From Bdellovibrio sp. (GTDB taxonomy: Bacteria > Myxococcota > SpSt-1050), in contig DYEF01000058.1 of assembly GCA_020725805.1 (NCBI GenBank), positions 1 through 8,838 on the forward strand: DNA of 8,838 nucleotides. The letters are read 5' to 3'. The translations under genes and the position numbers were made by a program. The notes beneath the pieces are model-generated. The model made no database searches. It was not told the origin of the DNA and worked only from the letters and a program-made list of their open reading frames with translations. Within the stretch, counting starts at the first letter, position 1, and each line of letters starts with the position of its first letter. Below, piece after piece: positions 1-6,132 of this stretch.

Positions 1-257
1 AAAACCGATATTTTTTACAGCAGAAACCCATAAATCTCATTAGTTGAATGAAATACAGATTAAATTTTTATTCTCCTGCTGGATTAATCCTGATTTTTTT
101 ACCAGAGAAACACTAAAAAAACATTACATCGCATAATGCTTATAACGGTAATTTGGCGTAAAGGTGTTGATATTAGTTCGTATTGCAAAGGAGTTGAAGT
201 GCAAACCATACCTGAGATAATTGTCTGGCTTTAGATTGTTTGTCTTTTCAGAGGTAT
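1..257. other. Non-coding flank downstream of the minus-strand operon
   Basis: No gene is supported here: the open frames are very short and lack a convincing start context. The stretch is AT-rich. It contains a 10-bp perfect palindrome, GGATTAATCC, at 81-90, followed by a run of seven T at 94-100, and a loose inverted repeat (ATACCT at 208-213 against AGGTAT at 252-257) just past the stop of the NifX-like gene. Neither has the GC-rich stem plus T tract of a standard intrinsic terminator for the minus strand, so the end of the operon transcript cannot be placed. Confidence 0.5.
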
Positions 258-638
258 TTAGTGCTGATGATGAGGGCAGCAGGTTTCAGGATTATCTCTT
301 AGTTTCCCCTCCAAGTAGAGAGTCAATGCATTCTCTACATTTGTCTCTGTGGTAATCACCGGCCTGATATTGGCATTAATCAAATCCTCATATATCCTTC
401 TGCCCATGCCGTTGGAGATTACGACTTCACAGTCCCTGAGTGCCTCGATGATTGAATTGTGTGTGTGATGCATATTATGATGCCCGTCTGAATGTGTCGA
501 GTGACCGGTAAAAGTATTCTCTCTGTATTCTCTGGATACGACCTTTCCGTTGTCAGTGGTATAAATAACAAATCCGAGAGTTCTGCCGAAGTGTGCGGAA
601 ATATCCCGCTGATTATCACTTGCAATTGCTATCTTCAT
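258..638 (-). CDS. NifX/NifB-C-terminal-like metal cofactor-binding protein, His-rich
   Basis: Small cytoplasmic protein of 126 residues resembling the dinitrogenase iron-molybdenum cofactor binding family (NifX, NafY, NifB C-terminal domain and stand-alone relatives). What shows this is the N-terminal MKIAIASDN strand, the DISAHFGR motif at residues 12-19, and the VVISNGMGRRIYEDL stretch at 72-86, where these proteins have a conserved Gly-rich turn. A His-rich loop (residues 46-60, seven His) interrupts the fold and the C terminus ends in CCPHHQH, so extra metal binding is likely. The ATG start has a strong GGAGG site at 645-649 with 6-nt spacing. That site lies directly against the stop codon of the upstream mrp-like gene, so the two are probably co-translated. 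Members of this family outside nif clusters are often paired with Mrp/MinD-type ATPases, as here. No nif genes are visible, so a role in nitrogen fixation is not implied. The metal (Fe-S, Mo or other) cannot be told from sequence. Confidence 0.87.
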   Translation of the reverse strand: MKIAIASDNQRDISAHFGRTLGFVIYTTDNGKVVSREYRENTFTGHSTHSDGHHNMHHTHNSIIEALRDCEVVISNGMGRRIYEDLINANIRPVITTETNVENALTLYLEGKLRDNPETCCPHHQH

Positions 639-649
639 TTTGGTCCTCC

Positions 650-1489
650 TTATGAATGTTTCTTTAGTATCTCAATTATGCTGTTGGTAATCGAAAGAAT
701 GCTTTTTACTGAAACCGGGTCTTTATCAGAGAAATCCGTAATTATACCTTTATCGCCGTTTTCCGATATCTTCGGGTCGAGTGGTATTTCTCCGAGAAAA
801 CGAATTCCGAACTCTTCGGCTGTCTTTTTTGTTTTTCCTCTTCCGAATATCTCTACACTTTTGTTGCAGTGAGGACAGATAAATCCGCTCATATTTTCTA
901 CAATACCGAGAATGGGCATTTTAAGTTCCTGTGCAAACCTTATAGATTTTCTGACGCTGTGTAAGGCCACTTCCTGAGGGGTTGTAACAATTATTACCCC
1001 GTCTACGGAGGGAAGGGTCTGGGCGATACTAAGGGGCTCATCACCTGTGCCGGGCGGAAGGTCGAATAGCAGAAAGTCAAGGGTTCCCCATTTTACCTTC
1101 TCGAGAAAGTCCGAAATCATCTTCATCTTGAGTGGTCCGCGCCAGATTATTGGTGTGTCTTTATTGTCAACCAGCAGGTCGAGGGATATTATTTTCAGGT
1201 TTTTGTTTATTTCGAGAGGATAGATATATTTGTCATCGCCCTGTATAGTTCCTCTCAGGTTGTCAACACCAAGAAGTTTTGGAATACTTGGTCCGTGCAT
1301 ATCGCTGTCGATAATTCCTGCCGAGAGACCTGAACTGACAATTGCCGTTGCAAGTCCGGTCGTTACAGTGCTCTTGCCGACACCGCCTTTTCCGCTCATA
1401 ACGACTATTTTGTACTTTACGTCTTTGAGATTCTCCTCAATCCGCTCCCTTTGCTGAATCTTCTCTTTAAGTCCGGAATAATCACTCAT
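650..1489 (-). CDS. mrp: Mrp/ApbC/Nbp35-type P-loop ATPase, iron-sulfur cluster carrier
   Basis: Cytoplasmic P-loop NTPase of 279 residues that in this family binds a bridging Fe-S cluster as a dimer and passes it to apoproteins. The deviant Walker A is KGGVGKS at residues 34-40, the second acidic switch is DSDMHGPSIP at 61-70, and Walker B is FDLPPGTGD at 142-150. The cluster-binding CPHC lies at 205-208, inside the characteristic NMSGFICPHC stretch. It lacks both the N-terminal four-Cys cluster of eukaryotic-type Nbp35 and the N-terminal MIP18/DUF59 domain of many bacterial Mrp proteins; the first 28 residues are charged and helical-looking. The ATG start has AAGGAG at 1497-1502 with 7-nt spacing. 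The gene lies 42 nt after the isomerase-like gene and 11 nt before the NifX-like gene. The next gene's ribosome site abuts this gene's stop, so the two products are probably made together and may act as ATPase and cofactor-binding partner. Family assignment is secure; the client proteins are unknown. Confidence 0.95.
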   Translation of the reverse strand: MSDYSGLKEKIQQRERIEENLKDVKYKIVVMSGKGGVGKSTVTTGLATAIVSSGLSAGIIDSDMHGPSIPKLLGVDNLRGTIQGDDKYIYPLEINKNLKIISLDLLVDNKDTPIIWRGPLKMKMISDFLEKVKWGTLDFLLFDLPPGTGDEPLSIAQTLPSVDGVIIVTTPQEVALHSVRKSIRFAQELKMPILGIVENMSGFICPHCNKSVEIFGRGKTKKTAEEFGIRFLGEIPLDPKISENGDKGIITDFSDKDPVSVKSILSITNSIIEILKKHS

Positions 1490-1496
1490 AATTTAG

Positions 1497-1502
1497 CTCC
1501 TT
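1497..1502 (-). promoter_or_regulatory. Ribosome binding site of the mrp-like gene
   Basis: AAGGAG on the minus strand, 7 nt before the ATG at 1489-1487. It fixes the start of the mrp-like gene and shows that this gene can be translated independently of the upstream isomerase-like gene, which ends 42 nt away. Confidence 0.75.
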
Positions 1503-1513
1503 CTGTTTTATAC

Positions 1514-1543
1514 TTTATAAAAATTCTGTTTTCATCTTTTGAA
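1514..1543 (-). promoter_or_regulatory. Possible internal sigma70-type promoter for mrp and the NifX-like gene
   Basis: Read on the minus strand there is TTCAAA (1543-1538) as a -35, an 18-nt spacer, and TATAAA (1519-1514) as a -10. The -35 has four of six consensus bases and the -10 five of six. The predicted start near 1507 would leave a leader of about 18 nt that still carries the AAGGAG site. It falls at the only sizeable gap in the six-gene run. The region is AT-rich, where chance matches are common, so this is only a candidate. Confidence 0.3.
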
Positions 1544-2347
1544 TTCAGGTCTTCTCTTTTCTGCAAAGGCCGCAATCGCCTCGTAGAGGTCTTCTGAAGG
1601 AATGATATCTGCGCTAAGAGTTGCAGTATAATTCAGTCCCCTTCTTATTTGTTCTTCATTTATGAAATTCAGTGCGCGTTTGGTAGCCTTGACAGCAAGC
1701 GGTGAATTCGATGCAATTTCGAGGGCCAGTTCGCGCGCTCCTGCAATCAGATGGTCACGGTCGCCAAATACCGAATTGACAAGGTGGATTCTCAGGGCTG
1801 TCTCTGCATCGATGAATTTTGCAGTAAATGCGAGTTCCCTTGTGTTCCCCTCTCCTATAATTGGCGGGAGCCTCTGCAGAACACCAATGTCGGCCACAAA
1901 TCCGACGGCCGCCTCTCTGAGAGAGAATTTTGCGTCTTTTGAACAGACCCTGATATCGCAGCCGGAGATGAGGTCGAGCCCTGCGCCGATACACAATCCG
2001 TTTACTGCCGCGATAACAGGTTTGTCAGTTGCTTGCAGAGAGTTTACCATCTCCTGCAGTCTGAATATCTTTCTGACCAGTTTCCATTTGGTATGTCCAT
2101 TCTGGTCTGTGTCTCTTATCTCCCCGATTTCGTTGCTCATTTCGAGAAGGTCGATTCCGGATGAGAATGTCTCACCGGATGAGGCAATGATTATTACACG
2201 TATTTCATCGTCCTGTTCCATTTCAGATATTATCTGAGGGAGCTCTGAAAATGCCGGCGGATTCATGGCATTCTTCTTCTCCGGTCTGTTTAAGTATATC
2301 CAGCCGATAAATCTCTCTTTCTGAACCCTGTAAAATTTATAGTCCAT
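1532..2347 (-). CDS. Enoyl-CoA hydratase/isomerase family protein, likely delta3,5-delta2,4-dienoyl-CoA isomerase type
   Basis: Crotonase-fold protein of 271 residues, full length for the family. The first oxyanion-hole segment is FSSGIDL at 61-67 and the second is NGLCIGAGLDLISGCDIR at 116-133. The characterised dienoyl-CoA isomerase (mammalian ECH1) uses an Asp, a Glu 20 residues later, and an Asp 8 residues after that. All three are present here with the same spacing: D125 (in GLDL), E145 (in REAAVG) and D153 (in VADIG). The following LQRLPPIIG also matches that subfamily. Classical crotonase has Glu at the first site and no acid at the third. The expected role is moving conjugated double bonds in unsaturated acyl-CoAs during beta-oxidation. 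The ATG start has GGAGG at 2354-2358 with 6-nt spacing and overlaps the end of the upstream membrane-protein gene by 11 nt. No thiolase, dehydrogenase or acyl-CoA ligase is nearby, so the substrate in this organism is open. Another activity within this broad family, such as hydratase or ring isomerase, cannot be excluded. Confidence 0.88.
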   Translation of the reverse strand: MDYKFYRVQKERFIGWIYLNRPEKKNAMNPPAFSELPQIISEMEQDDEIRVIIIASSGETFSSGIDLLEMSNEIGEIRDTDQNGHTKWKLVRKIFRLQEMVNSLQATDKPVIAAVNGLCIGAGLDLISGCDIRVCSKDAKFSLREAAVGFVADIGVLQRLPPIIGEGNTRELAFTAKFIDAETALRIHLVNSVFGDRDHLIAGARELALEIASNSPLAVKATKRALNFINEEQIRRGLNYTATLSADIIPSEDLYEAIAAFAEKRRPEFKR

Positions 2348-4013
2348 TATTTGCCTCCCTGATTGATTTTATCCCGTCTGCGCTCTTCTTCAAAAAAGCA
2401 TAACATATAGTCTTTGAAAATCTGTGTGATTTGTTTCCTGTAACATATTCACAGGAATTCTTTGCGGGTCTGAAATTTTCCGTTATGCCGATTACGTCTT
2501 TCATCTTGGTCTCGTAATTCTTCTCTTTTGCCACAAACGATGCGGCAGTAATCAGGACGAAGGTTATGCATATGGCAAATACCGAGTAAAAGAGCGGAGT
2601 GAATCTGCCTCTGTAAAATGCGAGCAGGTGATAGATGATATACGAAGCAAAGAGCAGCCATATAATAATAAAAGGGATTGCCGAAAAAAGACCATAAAAT
2701 CCGATAAGATTTGTGATATTCAGTGGTATTGCACCCCAGTACCAGAGGTTGAGCGGCAGTTCGAAAAGCGGATTCGGGTATGCAACCGAGAAGAAGGGAA
2801 ATGGTATTGTTGCATATGGTATCATAATCATAGAGAAGAGCATAAATGCAGACAAGAGAAGCAGAAGAAGAAGATTCTCCTTTTCGATAACGACTTTTGC
2901 AAAGAGAGCAAGCGGAATCATAAGAAACGGAATCAGCGCCGTAAGGTGTCTCTGGCTTATCGTCCCTCCGGCCTGCCAGTAAGAAAAAGATGAAATGAAG
3001 TAGAGCATAAGAATAAGTATTATTAGAATTAGAATACCGTCGCGTCTGTTCTCTTTACTCTTTATCATATAAAAGATACCGGCGATTGAAAAGAGAAGGG
3101 CCGGCATAAAGTAGAAGATTCCTCTCATAGATGAGAAGAGCGAACCGAACAGGGCATTGAGTTTGGGGGTTGTGATGCCCAGAATTCCGTCTTTGTGAAA
3201 CTGCGCAAATGTCGGGTTTGCGATGTGTGAATATCCCGTTGAAAATAAAGAACCAAATGCGGCCTTGTTGTAGAACATCAGGATTGAGGCCGCGGCCAGA
3301 CCACCCGCAACAAAGAAGACGAATCTGGCCTTTCTGTCGAGCAAAATCAGCTGATAAATACTGAGCACCGATGAAATGATTATCAGAGGATATTCGATAA
3401 TGACTGAAAAACCTGCCAGAAATCCGTTAATAAAGAGTCTGAGCCATCTCTGGTCTTCTGAATCCTTTATGAGGTAGAACAGGATAAAGACGGAGATTGC
3501 CCCGAGCTGGTGTCCGAAGAGCAGGTTCGAATAGGTATACGCAATTGTACCTGTTGAATAAAACGCCGTTATAACAAGGGCGAGCTGAAAATTCTTTGTA
3601 TATTTTCTTATAACCGATAGTACGAGCAGTGAGAAGAATGCAGAAGGTATGCCAAGCAGTACAACCCTCAGAAATTTCAGAATTACCGGATAAGTCAGTT
3701 CGAAGCCGAAGATTCTTGAGGCCAGCTTCAGTGCAGCATAGAACGGGACTCCAAGAAACGAGAGCCCCGGGGCCTTGTCGCAGTAGGCCTTCTGGTTGTG
3801 TCTGGATATGTCTATTGTATCTCCGTATTTTTTTATCTGTTCGTCGATGCTGATTTTCCCGTTGTCGACGATTGCGGTTGTAAGGTAGATACGGCTCTGT
3901 TCATTGGGGTTAGGGATATTATCATAGTGCTGGAAAAAATATGTGTTGAAGAATATCAGCAGCAGCACAAGTGCAATCTTGTTTCTTCTCTCTGTGTGCG
4001 GGGAAATCTCCAT
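2337..4013 (-). CDS. Multi-pass integral membrane protein, GT-C / family 39-like glycosyltransferase candidate
   Basis: Inner-membrane protein of 558 residues. A single N-terminal helix (about residues 11-30) is followed by a roughly 90-residue presumably extracytoplasmic loop. This loop holds PNPNEQSRIYLTTAIVD (34-50), a charged YGDTIDIS stretch, and AYCDKAPGLSFLGVPFY (76-92). About ten further hydrophobic segments follow, between residues 105 and 495, and then a polar tail (496-558) with Cys521 and Cys537. The loop layout, with acidic residues and a DKAPG motif ahead of the membrane bundle, resembles GT-C enzymes and related uncharacterised proteins that use lipid-linked sugars; substrate and activity are unknown. 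The frame stays open upstream to 4154, but that extension is hydrophilic and lies inside the parA-like gene. The ATG at 4013 sits 2 nt after the parA stop and opens directly into the first helix, so it is preferred. No Shine-Dalgarno site precedes it, which suggests translation by re-initiation after ParA. Confidence 0.72.
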   Translation of the reverse strand: MEISPHTERRNKIALVLLLIFFNTYFFQHYDNIPNPNEQSRIYLTTAIVDNGKISIDEQIKKYGDTIDISRHNQKAYCDKAPGLSFLGVPFYAALKLASRIFGFELTYPVILKFLRVVLLGIPSAFFSLLVLSVIRKYTKNFQLALVITAFYSTGTIAYTYSNLLFGHQLGAISVFILFYLIKDSEDQRWLRLFINGFLAGFSVIIEYPLIIISSVLSIYQLILLDRKARFVFFVAGGLAAASILMFYNKAAFGSLFSTGYSHIANPTFAQFHKDGILGITTPKLNALFGSLFSSMRGIFYFMPALLFSIAGIFYMIKSKENRRDGILILIILILMLYFISSFSYWQAGGTISQRHLTALIPFLMIPLALFAKVVIEKENLLLLLLLSAFMLFSMIMIPYATIPFPFFSVAYPNPLFELPLNLWYWGAIPLNITNLIGFYGLFSAIPFIIIWLLFASYIIYHLLAFYRGRFTPLFYSVFAICITFVLITAASFVAKEKNYETKMKDVIGITENFRPAKNSCEYVTGNKSHRFSKTICYAFLKKSADGIKSIREANNGL

Positions 4014-4015
4014 AA

Positions 4016-5029
4016 TTACTGGTAGTGCAGAACCTTCTCTACAAGCAGGTTGTAATCCTCGGCGCCGTGTGAGTCGGGTGCATATTCGAATATGCTCATC
4101 CTGTGAATCGGTGCCTCTCTCAGTCTCGTATTTATCCTGACAGGGGAAAGGCATTTGTCCTGAAAGTTTTTCTGCAGGTCCTGAAGTATCAGATGGGATA
4201 TCCTGTTTCTGATATCGAAGAAGGTCGGCAGAATGCCTGTTACCACAATATCTCTCTTCAGAAACTCGTTTATGTGGTTAATTGACTTGATAATGTTCTG
4301 TGTCCCCATAAATGAGAGGTAATCACAGGAGACCGGTATTATTATTTCATTGCAGAAATTCAGAACGGCTCTCCCGAGGTATGACATAGATGGCGGGCAG
4401 TCTACAACAATGTATTTGTAATCAGTTATATTTGAAAATTTTTCCCTCATCCTGAAAGCATTGGGGTCGTCCCTGACAAATTCAAACTCCATCATCGAGA
4501 GTTTTTCGTTCGAAGTAATTACATCGAGGTCCTTTCTGACAGGGATAGTGCAGTCGGTCAGGGCAATGCGGTTCATAAGGAAATCGGCAATGGTCTTATC
4601 GCTCCTGACTCCAAGTGAGACACCGACCGAACCCTGCGGGTCCATATCCACGAGGAGGGTTTTGATTCCCTTTTCGGCAATTCCTGATGCAAGATTTACC
4701 GCCGTTGTGGTCTTCCCCGTCCCGCCCTTTTGGTTCATCACTGCAATCTTTCTGACCCTTGTTCTGGTCTCTTGTGCACCGCTCTGTCTGTCGCGGCAGG
4801 CGAGCGAACAGTAGAAATAAGTGTTGAATCCGACCTCTTCTCTCTGAAAGACCTTCGAGAGAAAGAATTCGTTTCCGCAGACGGAACATTTTACCTTCTT
4901 ACTGGTCTTGTATTGCAAAAGGCATATCTGTGAACAGAAATAGAGTATGTTATCCCCCTCCTTCTGTGTCTGAAAACTTAAGTGAGGTGTGAAATCCTTT
5001 TCACAGACGGCGCACTTTACCTGCATCAT
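4016..5029 (-). CDS. ParA/MinD-family ATPase with two N-terminal Cys4 zinc fingers
   Basis: Protein of 337 residues in two parts. Residues 1-80 hold two matching zinc-finger-like units with the same spacing, C-x2-C-x22-C-x3-C: Cys6/9/32/36 and Cys48/51/74/78, each second half reading F/Y-C-S-x2-C. They recall MYM/TRASH-type treble-clef fingers. From residue 93 a ParA ATPase follows. It has the deviant Walker A KGGTGKTT at 101-108 with its signature Lys101, the switch VDMDPQGS at 127-134, and Walker B VVDCPPSMSYLGR at 208-220. ParA proteins dimerise on ATP and use DNA or membrane surfaces to position plasmids, chromosomes or protein complexes. No ParB-like gene or parS-like repeat is evident here, so a role in cargo positioning is as likely as DNA segregation. 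The start overlaps the moxR-like stop (ATGA). A second ATG at 5026-5024 has better spacing to an AGGGG site at 5033-5037, so either Met may be used; the protein differs by one residue. The fingers may bind a partner or nucleic acid (inference). Confidence 0.92.
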   Translation of the reverse strand: MMQVKCAVCEKDFTPHLSFQTQKEGDNILYFCSQICLLQYKTSKKVKCSVCGNEFFLSKVFQREEVGFNTYFYCSLACRDRQSGAQETRTRVRKIAVMNQKGGTGKTTTAVNLASGIAEKGIKTLLVDMDPQGSVGVSLGVRSDKTIADFLMNRIALTDCTIPVRKDLDVITSNEKLSMMEFEFVRDDPNAFRMREKFSNITDYKYIVVDCPPSMSYLGRAVLNFCNEIIIPVSCDYLSFMGTQNIIKSINHINEFLKRDIVVTGILPTFFDIRNRISHLILQDLQKNFQDKCLSPVRINTRLREAPIHRMSIFEYAPDSHGAEDYNLLVEKVLHYQ

Positions 5030-5037
5030 TCACCCCT
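5024..5037 (-). promoter_or_regulatory. Translational coupling junction between the moxR-like and parA-like genes
   Basis: On the minus strand AGGGG (5037-5033) is followed by tgATGATG. The moxR-like stop TGA (5028-5026) is embedded between two in-frame ATG codons of the parA-like gene (5029-5027 and 5026-5024). The AGGGG element sits 3 nt before the first ATG and 6 nt before the second, so the second has the more usual spacing. Either way, termination of the first protein and initiation of the second occur at the same point, which favours matched synthesis. Confidence 0.7.
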
Positions 5038-5946
5038 GATTACCGAGTTTATGGATTTTTTAACGGAATCGATATCACTCTGGTCCTTGATCAGGCTTGT
5101 CATAGTTCTGATAAAGAGCTCTTTTGAGATATCTTCGGCGGAAAGAATGATGAGGCTTCTGACCCAGTCTATAATCTCGCCGGCAGATGGTTGTCTGTTC
5201 AGTCTGAGTCTTCTTATTGAATCTACGGCATCCAGTACCTGTTTTATGAGTCTCTCTTTCACATCGGGAATATGTGCAAGGATGATCTTTTTTGTCATCT
5301 CCCTGTCGGGCAAATCCATATACAGATAGAGGCATCTCCTCTTGAGGGCATCAGAGACCTCCCTCGAATTATTGCTGGTAAGAAAGATGACGGGTTTTGA
5401 TTTTGCAGTTATGGTCCCTATCTCGGGTATGCTGACTGCAAATTCGCTCAGAACTTCCAGTAAAAAAGCCTCGAATTCGGCATCTGACTTGTCTATTTCG
5501 TCTATCAGCAGGACGGTCTTGTCTCCGCCCTTGATTGCCTCGAGTATGGGTCTTGAGACCAGAAACTCCTCGGAGAAGAAACCCTTTTCCTTCGACAGGA
5601 TTGCCACGGCCTGCTCTATACTCTTTGTCTTCGAGGTAAGTTTCTCGATTCTGCTTTTGAGCATCTGGGTAAAGAGGAGTTGTTTTGAGTATTCCCACTC
5701 GTAGATTGTCTTGGATTCATCCAGTCCTTCGTAGCATTGCAATCTTATGAGTCTTCTGCCGGTTGCATCGGCGAATGCCTTTGCAAGGAATGTCTTTCCG
5801 GAGCCGACCGGTCCTTCAATGAATACAGGTTTCGGAAGATTCACGGCGAGGTGCAGAACGGTGTCGATTTCATCGTTTGAGACGAATCCGGCAGACAATA
5901 AAAGTCTCGAATAATCAACGGAATTTCCGGTAAATTTACTACTCAT
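5026..5946 (-). CDS. MoxR-type AAA+ ATPase, CoxD-like subgroup
   Basis: Cytoplasmic AAA+ ATPase of 306 residues. Walker A is GPVGSGKT at 45-52 and Walker B is LLIDEID at 146-152. Sensor 1 is Asn192/193 in LTSNNSRE, the arginine-finger region is LKRRC at 201-205, and a sensor-2-side segment QPSAGEIIDW lies at 252-261. The phrase RLQCYEGLDESKTIYEWEYS (68-87) and the LLEVLSEFAVSIPEIGTI stretch (162-179) are the hallmarks of the CoxD-like MoxR branch. Those ATPases generally work with a von Willebrand factor A partner to remodel or load metal into enzyme complexes. No VWA gene lies in this window: the gene is first in its operon and the upstream side is a divergent intergenic region. The coupled downstream gene is a ParA ATPase, so the partnership may differ here. 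The ATG at 5946 has no clear Shine-Dalgarno sequence. It is chosen because the frame opens there and the conserved core follows at normal distance. Confidence 0.93.
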   Translation of the reverse strand: MSSKFTGNSVDYSRLLLSAGFVSNDEIDTVLHLAVNLPKPVFIEGPVGSGKTFLAKAFADATGRRLIRLQCYEGLDESKTIYEWEYSKQLLFTQMLKSRIEKLTSKTKSIEQAVAILSKEKGFFSEEFLVSRPILEAIKGGDKTVLLIDEIDKSDAEFEAFLLEVLSEFAVSIPEIGTITAKSKPVIFLTSNNSREVSDALKRRCLYLYMDLPDREMTKKIILAHIPDVKERLIKQVLDAVDSIRRLRLNRQPSAGEIIDWVRSLIILSAEDISKELFIRTMTSLIKDQSDIDSVKKSINSVIRGE

Positions 5947-5999
5947 AGTGGTGATTTGTTAGCATAAAAACCGGTATATTAAAAGTATTTTATTTGAAG

Positions 6000-6005
6000 A
6001 TTATA
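6000..6005 (-). promoter_or_regulatory. Candidate -10 element for the six-gene minus-strand operon
   Basis: A perfect TATAAT on the minus strand (6005-6000) lies 53 nt upstream of the moxR-like ATG, inside the divergent region. No recognisable -35 hexamer sits 16-18 nt further upstream (the closest is CTTCTC). The stretch from 5947 to 6010 is AT-rich, with other weak -10-like strings. The call rests on position and the exact hexamer only. Confidence 0.3.
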
Positions 6006-6073
6006 TACAGCCTGCCGGAAAAGAGAAGAGGCAAAATCTGCAGAACAGGTAAAAATGCCGAACGAATTATTAA

Positions 6074-6101
6074 TTGAACTTAATCTGTTAAGAGGTATAA
6101 T
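6074..6101 (+). promoter_or_regulatory. Sigma70-type promoter of the secreted-protein gene
   Basis: TTGAAC at 6074-6079, a 16-nt spacer, and a perfect TATAAT at 6096-6101. The expected transcription start near 6108 gives a leader of about 25 nt that contains the AAAGGAG site at 6121-6127. The promoter lies inside the in-frame upstream extension of the next gene, which supports the start at 6133 over an ATG at 6055. Confidence 0.65.
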
Positions 6102-6120
6102 TACTGTCGGATGTTATAAG

Positions 6121-6127
6121 AAAGGAG
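6121..6127 (+). promoter_or_regulatory. Ribosome binding site deciding the start at 6133
   Basis: AAAGGAG lies 5 nt before the ATG at 6133. The alternative in-frame ATG at 6055 has only a poor CAGG-like string before it, and its 26 extra residues would precede, rather than form, a signal peptide. Confidence 0.8.
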
Positions 6128-6132
6128 AATTT

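Noticed and set aside
81-100. Palindrome GGATTAATCC followed by a T run
   Set aside because: The palindrome has no room for a loop and its stem is too short for a terminator. A single copy far from any promoter is weak evidence for an operator.
187-235. Tiny plus-strand frame GTG...TAG (11 codons) after AAAGGAG
   Set aside because: It has a plausible ribosome site, but the peptide is only 11 residues, nothing downstream on the plus strand could be controlled by it, and a chance occurrence is likely.
208-257. Inverted repeat ATACCT/AGGTAT as terminator of the minus-strand operon
   Set aside because: The 6-bp stem has mismatches next to it and a loop of more than 20 nt, and no T tract follows on the minus strand.
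258-1489. Nitrogen fixation cluster
   Set aside because: A NifX-like fold and an Mrp ATPase alone do not indicate nif function; no nifH, nifD, nifK, nifE, nifN or nifB is present.
1662-2237. Plus-strand open frame opposite the isomerase-like gene
   Set aside because: The translation is low in recognisable motifs and is the antisense shadow of a well-supported crotonase-family gene with its own ribosome site.
4014-4154. Longer N terminus for the membrane protein starting at 4154
   Set aside because: The 47 extra residues are hydrophilic, lie wholly within the parA-like gene in another frame, and precede the natural first transmembrane helix. The ATG at 4013 directly follows the parA stop.
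4016-5029. Plasmid or chromosome ParAB partition locus
   Set aside because: No ParB-like gene and no parS-like repeated sites are in the window, and the neighbours are metabolic and envelope genes.
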